DNA from: a virus
Virus record (IMG/VR): IMGVR_UViG_3300034062_002216
Location: 1-41,000 of that record
Length of the DNA: 41,000 bases
Direction: 5' to 3' (one strand)
The position numbers and the translations under genes were made by a program. Positions 1 to 5,838 of this stretch are shown here, one piece after another. The first letter of the stretch is position 1, and every line of letters begins with the position of its first letter. Under the pieces are notes generated by a model. That model had not been told where the DNA came from. It made no database searches and saw only the letters and a list, made by a program, of their open reading frames with translations.

Positions 1-95
1 GTCGAAAACGTGAGGTCTTCGGCGATCTCGAGCAGATCAAGGTCGCCACTCCATAGGCGTCGCAGGGCGCGCTTCTGGTTGGCGGTGAGCTTCAC
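1..95 (-). CDS. Partial gene, N-terminus of a helix-turn-helix-like protein
   Basis: Only the first 31 codons are inside the window; the gene runs off the left edge. It starts with GTG at 95, overlapping the stop of the glycosyltransferase gene upstream as GTGA. The visible peptide, beginning VKLTANQKRALRRLWSGD and continuing with LDLLEIAEDL, has the look of a helix-turn-helix segment (a basic helix followed by LLEIAEDL). That is a pattern impression only. Translational coupling makes it part of the same operon as the glycan genes. Function unknown. Confidence 0.6.
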   Translation of the reverse strand, partial: MKLTANQKRALRRLWSGDLDLLEIAEDLTFS

Positions 96-964
96 GGGCT
101 GGCGATGTTCTCAGGAAGAATGGCGGCATAGCGGCAGCCGGGGTTCAGCCAGAGGCCGTAGCCGGCCGCCGCCATCGACTTGTGGAGAGCAACGTGCTCG
201 CAGTCGCCGCCGGCGTAGTGGACGCCGGGGGCGGTGAACGCCTCCGTCCGGTAGACCGTCAGCCCACCGAATGCGGAGTTCATACGGATGGGCGGCGAGC
301 CGACCGGCGGCAGGAGCATATGGAACCACATGAAACCGCTCTTCTGCCGGCGGTCTTCCCACCAGTTGAGGCGGGCGGCGTAGGCGTCGTAGTGCGCGAA
401 ATCGAGTCCGTCCGGCCGCATCATCACCAGGAGCGAGTAGGACGCCATCGCGCCGACCTCGCAGTCCCGCATGACGCTCGAGCGCAGGTCGCGCATCCAG
501 CCGACGCTGTTCAGCACGCCGTCGACCGAGAAGCCGCCGTGCGGATCGACGTCCAGGACGACGACGTAGTCTGCGTCGGCGGCGTGGTGCTCGACCCACA
601 GCCGGCAGCGGTTGCGGTACTCGGCCAGGGCCACCGTCCGTTCCGCCTCGAAGCCGCGGTAGTCCGGCCGGTGCAGGGTGTCGTGCTCCACCGTCACCCA
701 CGGCCGCGAGGCGGCGAAGGCGTCCAGGACGGTGTCCGTCCCGTCGGTGCTGTCGTTCTCGAAGACGTACATCGCCGCCGCCCGAAACTCGGCGGCCAGC
801 GCATCGACCAGCGGCAGCGTGTTCTCCAGGTGCGGCATGGCGTTCCTGGCGATCGCCACGATGGCAACCTTCGACCGTGCGGCCTCCTCGCGGCCCCAGG
901 CGACCTTCTGGCCGTAGGCCGCCTGGTATTCCTCCTCGACGCTCCAGAAGTCTTCAGGACGCAT
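92..964 (-). CDS. Glycosyltransferase, GT-A fold, CAP59/GT69-like
   Basis: A 290-residue protein expected to transfer a sugar from a nucleotide-sugar donor. Visible features are an N-terminal strand VAIVAIARNAMPHLENTLP, then ENDSTDGTDTVLDAF, a metal-binding DxD within VVVLDVDPHGG, and a late FGGLTVYRTEAF segment. The pattern ENDSxDGT followed by DVD resembles the CAP59 mannosyltransferase-like (GT69) group; the acceptor is unknown. The chosen ATG at 964 overlaps the FkbM-type gene by 11 bases; an in-frame start at 1012 would lie deep inside that gene. With its two upstream neighbours it forms a glycan-modification cluster. Confidence 0.85.
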   Translation of the reverse strand: MRPEDFWSVEEEYQAAYGQKVAWGREEAARSKVAIVAIARNAMPHLENTLPLVDALAAEFRAAAMYVFENDSTDGTDTVLDAFAASRPWVTVEHDTLHRPDYRGFEAERTVALAEYRNRCRLWVEHHAADADYVVVLDVDPHGGFSVDGVLNSVGWMRDLRSSVMRDCEVGAMASYSLLVMMRPDGLDFAHYDAYAARLNWWEDRRQKSGFMWFHMLLPPVGSPPIRMNSAFGGLTVYRTEAFTAPGVHYAGGDCEHVALHKSMAAAGYGLWLNPGCRYAAILPENIASP

Positions 965-1586
965 CTGGAGGCTCCGCGTAGACCCACTTGTGACCAGGAT
1001 GCGCCGCGGCATATGGATGGTTCACGACTTCGATTCCGTCGTACCCCAGAGCCTGAAGGCCGTTGCCGACCTCGACTCGCCGGTCGTGAACCTCAATCAA
1101 CCACGCAGCGTGGCGAAACTCCGGGTCGGTGGCTCCGGCCAGAACGTCGCCCTCCGACCCCTCGACGTCGACCTTGACGAACAGCGTACCCAAGTCGCCG
1201 AATCGCTCACGGGCGACGGCGAGCAGGGAGTCCATCGTCATGCCATCGACAGTCACCGTCTCAAGGATCGGCGCGTCCGACTGATCGCCGGCGCCGATGG
1301 GGTGGTCTATCAAGAGGGACGACTGCACGCTGTGCGGGCGAAGGTGGAAGTCGACGTCGCCCACTTTCGTCGTGATCGCCGCGTGCCGGCACATCACCCT
1401 GCCTGACGCCTGCTTGACCAACTCGGCGAAGGCCCGGTGGTCAGGCTCTGCGGCGATGACGCGGTCGAAGTGCTTGACCAGCACCTCAGTCCACGTTCCG
1501 GCGTTTGCCCCGATGTCCAGGGCCGTCTTCGCCCCGAACGCCTTGGCCTTTTCGATGAATTGCAGAAGCCAGGATTCTTCGATCAC
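954..1586 (-). CDS. FkbM-family SAM-dependent methyltransferase
   Basis: A 210-residue protein of the FkbM methyltransferase type. The SAM-binding motif is ALDIGANAGTWTEVL near residues 22-36, followed by an acidic strand end AAEPDH; later FVKVDVEGSEGDVL is the family's characteristic motif. FkbM-type enzymes generally O-methylate sugars or related hydroxyls. Sitting between two glycosyltransferases, it probably methylates a glycan made by them, but the substrate cannot be read from sequence. The start overlaps the upstream stop as ATGA. Confidence 0.9.
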   Translation of the reverse strand: MIEESWLLQFIEKAKAFGAKTALDIGANAGTWTEVLVKHFDRVIAAEPDHRAFAELVKQASGRVMCRHAAITTKVGDVDFHLRPHSVQSSLLIDHPIGAGDQSDAPILETVTVDGMTMDSLLAVARERFGDLGTLFVKVDVEGSEGDVLAGATDPEFRHAAWLIEVHDRRVEVGNGLQALGYDGIEVVNHPYAAAHPGHKWVYAEPPDAS

Positions 1587-2374
1587 TCTGCAATCTCCTC
1601 GAGGAGCTTGTCATTCAAGCAGCACCGCAGTCTCGCGATCGCCTTGGTCGTTTCGCCGTCGATCCCGCATGAGCGAATCCACTCGACGGCCTTCGTGCCG
1701 AGCGAGTAATACCACTCGGCAGTCCTGGACGAGTCGTATCCATAGCCGCCATCCCGCATGGTGAACGCGCCGCACTTCGCGGGGACGTAGGCTGCTCCAA
1801 AGAGCGCCGCCGCCGTCATCAATCCGACGCTGTCCATCATCGGGCCGAGTGACTGCCATCCAGATGACCACAGCCACATGGCAATGTCCTTTCTGACGGC
1901 CGCGCAGAACCCCGTCTCTGTGCAGTAGTCAGACGATACGAATCGACGCCGAACTTCCTCAGACGTCTTCCTGCCGTAGAAGTGTGAATACTGCGAGTAG
2001 AGATACTTTCCGTCGGCGTCAAAGACGTCGTAGTCCGAGAACGCCACCGGCGAGTCGGCGGCCAGCTTCAGCGACCACACGGCGCCGGGGTAGAGGAAGT
2101 CGTCGGCAGACAGGCCAACAATCTGGTCGCACTTGACGCCGCGCCACACCGGCTCCTGCGCGACGTTGTGGTCTGGGGTCTTCTCAGGGTGCGTCACGAC
2201 CGACACGCACGACCACTCCTCCGCACACAGAGAAGCCACTTCCGCCGTGCCGTCGTCACTGGCGTCGTCCACGATGACGACGCTGTCGGCGCCGCCTTCG
2301 GCCGCCGAGGCGACGGCTCGACGAAGCGTCGTCGCCATGTTTCGCACAGGGATGATGACGGCCAGAGTGCTCAC
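1583..2374 (-). CDS. Family 2 glycosyltransferase
   Basis: A 263-residue GT-A glycosyltransferase. The N-terminus LAVIIPVRNMATTLRRAV and VVIVDDASDDGT are the classic GT2 nucleotide-sugar-binding segments, and the DxD-equivalent is in GLSADDFLYPG near residue 90. The start is GTG at 2374, overlapping the VRR-NUC stop as GTGA; earlier in-frame starts would run over that gene. It is coupled downstream to the FkbM-type methyltransferase. It could modify a phage structural protein or a host surface glycan; nothing here decides between them. Confidence 0.9.
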   Translation of the reverse strand: MSTLAVIIPVRNMATTLRRAVASAAEGGADSVVIVDDASDDGTAEVASLCAEEWSCVSVVTHPEKTPDHNVAQEPVWRGVKCDQIVGLSADDFLYPGAVWSLKLAADSPVAFSDYDVFDADGKYLYSQYSHFYGRKTSEEVRRRFVSSDYCTETGFCAAVRKDIAMWLWSSGWQSLGPMMDSVGLMTAAALFGAAYVPAKCGAFTMRDGGYGYDSSRTAEWYYSLGTKAVEWIRSCGIDGETTKAIARLRCCLNDKLLEEIAE

Positions 2375-2649
2375 CCGATGCTCTCCAGAAAAGCCCGCGC
2401 CTCGCCGGCGCTGGTCACGACGGCCACCGGGCACCCGGCGGCGGCAAGCTCGCGCATGCGGTGCTCCTGAATGCGGGTGGGGGCGTTCCCCGGCACCTTG
2501 CACTCCATCCATGCGGCGCGGCCATCCTTGACCGCCAGGATGTCTGGTAGCCCCGCAAGCGAGTAGGCATTGCCGTGCAGCTTGCAGCACCACCAGTCCA
2601 TCGACCTGGCCGTCGCCATGACTTTGGCGACGACTGTCTTCTCTAGCAT
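2371..2649 (-). CDS. VRR-NUC domain nuclease
   Basis: A 92-residue protein matching the small phage VRR-NUC nucleases (PD-(D/E)XK fold). The metal-binding core is LPDILAVKDGRAAWMECKVP, with the catalytic D in PDI and E-x-K in MECK, followed by a helix ending QEHRMRELAAAGCPVAVV. Phage members are thought to cut branched or damaged DNA during replication or packaging. The ATG at 2649 lies a few bases after a predicted promoter, so the mRNA may be almost leaderless. Confidence 0.9.
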   Translation of the reverse strand: MLEKTVVAKVMATARSMDWWCCKLHGNAYSLAGLPDILAVKDGRAAWMECKVPGNAPTRIQEHRMRELAAAGCPVAVVTSAGEARAFLESIG

Positions 2650-2655
2650 TCCTGC

Positions 2656-2685
2656 ATTGTGTGCGGACGTAGGCTGCGCCGTCAA
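2656..2685 (-). promoter_or_regulatory. Predicted sigma70-type promoter for the VRR-NUC/glycan operon
   Basis: Read on the minus strand: -35 TTGACG (2685-2680), an 18-base spacer and a -10-like CACAAT (2661-2656). The -35 box overlaps the stop codon of the upstream gene. The ATG at 2649 follows six bases after the -10 box. The spacer contains AGCCTAC, a motif that recurs in other intergenic regions here. Confidence 0.4.
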
Positions 2686-3014
2686 TAGCGAAATGCGCAC
2701 TGGCGACCGTCGTAGGCGTAGTCGGCGACCTCGACGCGGCGCGACCCGCCGACGATTCGACGCTCCCGCTCCTCCGGCGACCACCGGCTCCGCTCGATCG
2801 CCGCCCGCTCGACGATCTCCTGTGGCGTCGGGTCGTCGGGCCGCCGCTGCCCGTCGGCCTTGGCGTGCAGCCTGGCGGGCAGGCCGTACTTGCGGGCCAG
2901 CTTCGCCATCGTCGCCCTGACGATCCGCAGCTCAATGCACACCTCGTCGTCGGTGGCGGTGCTAAACCAGAGCCGGAACAAGTCCTTCACCGTGCCGTGG
3001 AATCTAATGTTCAC
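2682..3014 (-). CDS. Small putative DNA-binding protein
   Basis: A 110-residue protein with a helix-turn-helix-like segment around residues 23-46 (DEVCIELRIVRATMAKLA, then a KYGLP turn) and a second segment DPTPQEIVERAAIERSRW followed by SPEERERR. DPTP-EEI-ER plus a W-S-x-E-E tail is a pattern I associate with small phage and bacterial regulatory proteins, but no function is established by sequence alone. It is coupled by ATGA to the gene upstream. It may regulate early phage transcription; that is an inference. Confidence 0.75.
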   Translation of the reverse strand: MNIRFHGTVKDLFRLWFSTATDDEVCIELRIVRATMAKLARKYGLPARLHAKADGQRRPDDPTPQEIVERAAIERSRWSPEERERRIVGGSRRVEVADYAYDGRQCAFRY

Positions 3015-3163
3015 GAGGAACCTCCTTTTCCTGCCTTCTTCTTCGCCTTGTCGGCGATGTCGAGCGCGGCTGCGACGGCCTGCTTCTGGGGCAGGCCGTC
3101 CTTTACCATCTGCGAGATGTTTTTGGCGATGGACTGCTTGCTGTAGCCCTTTTTGATCGGCAT
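3011..3163 (-). CDS. Small basic phage protein
   Basis: A 50-residue lysine-rich protein containing KGYSKQSIAKNISQMVKDG and PQKQAVAAALDIADKAKKK. Short proteins of this type (a lysine-rich start, then I-x-x-N-I and P-K-Q-A-V-A-I-A-L) are common in phage and metagenome contigs and have no assigned function. The ATG at 3163 shares one base with the upstream stop (TGATG), which supports the start. Confidence 0.8.
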   Translation of the reverse strand: MPIKKGYSKQSIAKNISQMVKDGLPQKQAVAAALDIADKAKKKAGKGGSS

Positions 3164-3384
3164 CAGGATCGCCTCCAGTGGGTCGAGTGGATTGCCACGA
3201 GCGCCGTCAGCCACATGGCCTGCGTGAAAGTGATCTCCGGCAGCCCGAAGACGGCCGGCACAGCCCGGTTCCAGCACAGCACCGTCGCCGCCGACAGGAC
3301 GACAACGTGAATGACGGCGACCACGCAGGCCGCCATGAATCCGCCGACCGCACCAGCGACGGCGTCGAGGTCTTTGTCGCTCAT
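3163..3384 (-). CDS. Small two-helix membrane protein
   Basis: A 73-residue protein with two hydrophobic stretches: roughly residues 13-37 (GGFMAACVVAVIHVVVLSAA) and 52-65 (FTQAMWLTALVAIH). The short acidic N-terminus is MSDKDLD. It sits in the inner membrane by prediction. Phage proteins of this size and topology include holin-like and superinfection-exclusion proteins, but no motif decides between them. It is the first gene of a short unit (3163-3011-2682), with a strong promoter just upstream and almost no leader. Confidence 0.8.
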   Translation of the reverse strand: MSDKDLDAVAGAVGGFMAACVVAVIHVVVLSAATVLCWNRAVPAVFGLPEITFTQAMWLTALVAIHSTHWRRS

Positions 3385-3392
3385 GGTGGCGG

Positions 3393-3421
3393 ATTATCTC
3401 CGGGTGTAGGGAAAGCGTCAA
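3393..3421 (-). promoter_or_regulatory. Strong predicted sigma70-type promoter, near-leaderless
   Basis: On the minus strand: -35 TTGACG (3421-3416), exactly 17 bases of spacer, then -10 GATAAT (3398-3393), differing from consensus by one base in each box. The ATG at 3384 begins eight bases after the -10 box. Transcription starting at the usual distance would therefore give an mRNA with little or no 5' leader and no room for a Shine-Dalgarno site. Confidence 0.6.
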
Positions 3422-3468
3422 GGTGACCTTGTGTCGCAGTTTCCTGCCTTATGAAACACGTTCTTGCG

Positions 3469-3510
3469 ACCTGTCGCTGCCGGCGACAGGTGGATATGCG
3501 GTTCCGCATA
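3469..3510 (-). terminator. Two adjacent hairpins in the 3385-3521 intergenic gap
   Basis: Two perfect inverted repeats lie just after the stop of the gene at 3522-3761. One is TATGCGG/CCGCATA with a 2-base loop (3495-3510); the other is ACCTGTCGC/GCGACAGGT with a 5-base loop (3469-3491). Neither is followed by a clear T-run on the minus strand, so this may be a weak terminator or an operator pair rather than a standard intrinsic terminator. Confidence 0.35.
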
Positions 3511-3521
3511 CTCACTGGTTC

Positions 3522-3761
3522 TCAGTCTAGCCGCTTCAGGATGCCGTGAAGCGTGGCTGCGATCTTCGCACATTCCTCGTCGTCGTCGTTGTCGTTGTAC
3601 GCTCCGACCGCTTCTGCAATCGCCTCGCGTTCATCGTCGGTGAGCCTCGCCTTCGCTAGTGCAGCACCAGCATCCTTCAGCATTTGTTCCATGCGAGTTC
3701 CACTGCCGCGATAGCGTTCGTACTGGCAGCGAAGGTCAGCGATAAGTGCGTCGTATTTCAT
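3522..3761 (-). CDS. Small protein with C-terminal LTDEER-type module
   Basis: A 79-residue acidic protein. The N-terminus is helical (MKYDALIADLRCQYERYRG) and the C-terminal half reads RLTDDEREAIAEAVGAY, an acidic NDNDDDEE stretch, then a final helix ending LHGILKRLD. The same end module is seen in three nearby genes (4395-4667, 4664-4987, 5016-5249), so this is one of four local paralogs. No enzymatic motif is visible. The ATG at 3761 lacks a strong Shine-Dalgarno sequence. Confidence 0.8.
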   Translation of the reverse strand: MKYDALIADLRCQYERYRGSGTRMEQMLKDAGAALAKARLTDDEREAIAEAVGAYNDNDDDEECAKIAATLHGILKRLD

Positions 3762-3782
3762 GTCGCTTATTCATGAGAACCA

Positions 3783-3812
3783 CGCGATGCAGCGGACGAG
3801 CCGCTGATCGCG
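3783..3812 (-). terminator. Strong hairpin after the HNH gene
   Basis: A nested stem CGCGAT-CAGCGG / CCGCTG-C-ATCGCG with one bulged base and a 5-base loop starts ten bases past the HNH stop. On the minus strand the downstream bases are TGGTTCTC, so the U-tract is poor. It could end transcription partly or protect the mRNA 3' end. Confidence 0.4.
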
Positions 3813-3822
3813 GGGTTATGGG

Positions 3823-4398
3823 TTACTCGACGGGCGGCCTGGTCCAGTCTGGGTTGTAGAACTTCCGGTCTGCCTTGCTGTGGCACGACGGGCAAAGCGT
3901 TAGCAGGTTGTCCAGGTGGTCCGTCCCGCCCTCCGATCGCTTCATGATGTGGTGAATGTGCAAGTTTGAAGACGCAACGAACCCGCACATCTGGCAGGTG
4001 TAATCGTCCCGTTCGAGCACTTGCTGCCGTATGGCGCTCCAGCGTCGATGGGCCTCGTCCTCTTCTTCTCGCCGTGCTTCGGCATCGGCCCGCTTTTCCC
4101 TCTTCTCGGCCGGGCTCAATCCCGAGTAGTTCCCGTCGAAACTGAACCACAGCCCCTCGGCTTCGTTGTAAACCCACGGCAGCATTTCGTCGTCAACGTC
4201 AACCGCCGCCGGGTTCTCTACCGCGGTCGCCCTGGCCCACTCAGCACGTTCACGCATTCCAGACGACAGCTGGCAAAGCTTCTGGCGTCGAATGAAGTGC
4301 GGACGCCCATAACCAGCCGATGGAGCGGACATCGCCGCAGTGTCTTTGCTCATATCATCGTCCTCCGTGGCGATGCCGCTCATCTTCCGTGTTCTCAT
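3823..4398 (-). CDS. HNH endonuclease
   Basis: A 191-residue protein with a C-terminal HNH nuclease domain: CQMCG (C135, C138), HIHHI (H149-H150), N164 within HLDNLLTLC, and CPSCH (C169, C172, H173). The paired cysteines bind structural zinc and the HH-N-H residues form the metal-dependent nickase/nuclease centre. The middle is a charged, probably coiled-coil helix (PAEKREKRADAEARREEEDE). The start at 4398 overlaps the previous stop as ATGA; an alternative ATG at 4353 has a GGAGG site nine bases upstream. It sits among paralogous small genes, which could reflect homing-type mobility. Confidence 0.9.
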   Translation of the reverse strand: MRTRKMSGIATEDDDMSKDTAAMSAPSAGYGRPHFIRRQKLCQLSSGMRERAEWARATAVENPAAVDVDDEMLPWVYNEAEGLWFSFDGNYSGLSPAEKREKRADAEARREEEDEAHRRWSAIRQQVLERDDYTCQMCGFVASSNLHIHHIMKRSEGGTDHLDNLLTLCPSCHSKADRKFYNPDWTRPPVE

Positions 4399-4667
4399 TT
4401 CAATCGTTTTAGCAGCCCCCTGACCACCCCCTCGGTGTAGCCCGCGCCACGGTACGCTGCGTCATCGGCCACGCGATACAACGCCTCCCGCTCCTCGTCG
4501 GTGAGCGTGGGCCGGTCGCACTCTTTCTCTCTGGCTTCGATGTAGCTGACGATCTTGGCAAAGAACTCTGAAGCAAGGCCGCTTTCCCCGTGAACGTCAA
4601 CAACGCGAACGCCAAGCCTGTCGCACTCGGCCCCCAACTCCTCAAGTATTTGGAATGCGTGCCTCAC
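4395..4667 (-). CDS. Small protein with C-terminal LTDEER-type module
   Basis: A 90-residue protein beginning GTG at 4667 and overlapping the upstream stop as GTGA. The N-terminal half (VRHAFQILEELGAECDRLGV) looks helical. The C-terminal half carries TLTDEEREALYRVADDAA and ends VVRGLLKRLK, matching the shared module of the neighbouring paralogs. Function unknown; tight coupling suggests co-expression with its paralog at 4664-4987. Confidence 0.8.
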   Translation of the reverse strand: MRHAFQILEELGAECDRLGVRVVDVHGESGLASEFFAKIVSYIEAREKECDRPTLTDEEREALYRVADDAAYRGAGYTEGVVRGLLKRLK

Positions 4668-4987
4668 TTTGTCCGCTCCAGTAGCGATTGGAGCGTGGCG
4701 GCCCGAATGTAATCGGGGTTGCCATACCACTCGCCACGCTCTCGCATGATTGCCATCTGGATCGCGTCCCGCTCCTTGCCAGTGAGCGTGAGCTGCGGTT
4801 GAAGGTAGAGCGGCGCAATCGTCACGCCGTGCCTCGCGGACGCCCATTCCATCGCCCGCCCCCTGTCAGGCCACACAAACTCTCCATCGGCATCATGCCC
4901 GTCGAATACGGCAATCCACGCCACCGGCTGAGAACCAGCGGATGCAGGAGACGGTTCGGCCGCGTCCTGCGTGTTGTTGTCGCTCAT
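4664..4987 (-). CDS. Two-part small protein: VAW...PLY segment plus LTDEER-type module
   Basis: A 107-residue protein. The first part contains QPVAWIAVFDGHDADGEF and later VTIAPLYLQPQ, a V-A-W...P-L-Y arrangement seen in small phage proteins. The second part, LTLTGKERDAIQMAIMRERG, ends LQSLLERTK and is the module shared with three neighbours. A good AGGAGCGG ribosome site precedes the ATG. It looks like a domain shuffle in which the common tail is joined to different heads. No known activity. Confidence 0.8.
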   Translation of the reverse strand: MSDNNTQDAAEPSPASAGSQPVAWIAVFDGHDADGEFVWPDRGRAMEWASARHGVTIAPLYLQPQLTLTGKERDAIQMAIMRERGEWYGNPDYIRAATLQSLLERTK

Positions 4988-5015
4988 AGTTCGCCGCTCC
5001 TGATCCTGCGTGTTC

Positions 5016-5249
5016 TCATCCCGTCCGCTCCAGCAAAGCCCTCAACGTGTCGGCAGCCCGGCGGGAGAACGTCGTCGGCATCGACTCGCACTCCACGATC
5101 GCCCATCCAATCGCCGCTCGCTCCTCGTCGGTCAGCCGTAGCCGCTCGATCTCCTCGGACGCCTGCACCAGCATGGCTGCGTCGGCAGGGGACGATTCGT
5201 CGGCGCACATCGACAGGTCGATCAGCCGCTGGACGATGTCCTTGCTCAT
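5016..5249 (-). CDS. Small protein with C-terminal LTDEER-type module
   Basis: A 77-residue protein. MSKDIVQRLIDLSMCADESS is followed by an amphipathic helix and LRLTDEERAAIGWAIVECES, ending ADTLRALLERTG. The ATG at 5249 overlaps the upstream stop as ATGA and has a strong AGGAGG-type site, so it was preferred to the in-frame start at 5285. It is the first of four local paralogs in transcription order. Function unknown. Confidence 0.85.
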   Translation of the reverse strand: MSKDIVQRLIDLSMCADESSPADAAMLVQASEEIERLRLTDEERAAIGWAIVECESMPTTFSRRAADTLRALLERTG

Positions 5250-5446
5250 TTCGCCGCCTCCTTCTTGATAAGAGCCCGCTCGCACTCCGTCGCAAACACC
5301 TCCAAGCTGTCCCGCAGATGGCTGGCGGCCACGGCGAGCCCCAAGTGGCCGTTCTCCCTCGAGTCGTCGATGACGTCGGCCAGCAGCTCCCCGGTGGTCG
5401 CGGCCATCCGTTGCAGTGCCGCCACGCGGGCGGCCAGGAGGATCAT
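5246..5446 (-). CDS. Small helical protein of unknown function
   Basis: A 66-residue protein, predicted mostly helical (MILLAARVAALQRMAATTGE and a charged C-terminal helix ending ERALIKKEAAK). Start and stop both overlap neighbours by four bases (ATGA), so it is expressed with the GNAT-like gene upstream. I do not recognise a family. Confidence 0.75.
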   Translation of the reverse strand: MILLAARVAALQRMAATTGELLADVIDDSRENGHLGLAVAASHLRDSLEVFATECERALIKKEAAK

Positions 5447-5838
5447 TCCCTCGTCCACTCGTCGCCCTCCTTCCTGAAGAGCAGCGGCAGGAGGCCGGCG
5501 TCGGTGGCGATCGGGATCATCGACGAGCGGAAGACTGCTGTGTGGTGCGACTTCTTGAAGACGCCGGCCACGGCCAGCCCCATCGCGCACCACGCTGCCA
5601 GCCGGCGACCGCGGTACGCCGGGGCGACGAAAGCCTCGAGCGTCGGCCAGTCCCTCCACGGCTCCGTCCTCGCCCAGGCGACGATCTCGCCTTGATCCAG
5701 CGCGATGGCGATCGTGCCGGTGGCGGCGTCATTTCGCAGGGCAGTCTGGAAGTCGCTGTTTGCCCGAGTGAGATGCTGGGCAATGAAGTGTCGCTCCGTC
5801 GGACGAAGCATCATCGCGGGGAGGATGAAGCAGTCCAT
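5443..5838 (-). CDS. GNAT-like N-acetyltransferase
   Basis: A 131-residue protein. The central strand GTIAIALDQGEIVAWAR is followed by LEAFVAPAYRGRRLAAWCAM, which matches the GNAT acetyl-CoA-binding motif A (V-x-P-x-x-R-G-x-x-x-A). These enzymes move an acetyl group from acetyl-CoA to an amine; the substrate here is unknown. The ATG at 5838 shares one base with the methyltransferase stop (TAATG). The link with the DNA methyltransferase could be functional (for example in DNA or nucleoprotein modification), but that is inference. Confidence 0.65.
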   Translation of the reverse strand: MDCFILPAMMLRPTERHFIAQHLTRANSDFQTALRNDAATGTIAIALDQGEIVAWARTEPWRDWPTLEAFVAPAYRGRRLAAWCAMGLAVAGVFKKSHHTAVFRSSMIPIATDAGLLPLLFRKEGDEWTRE

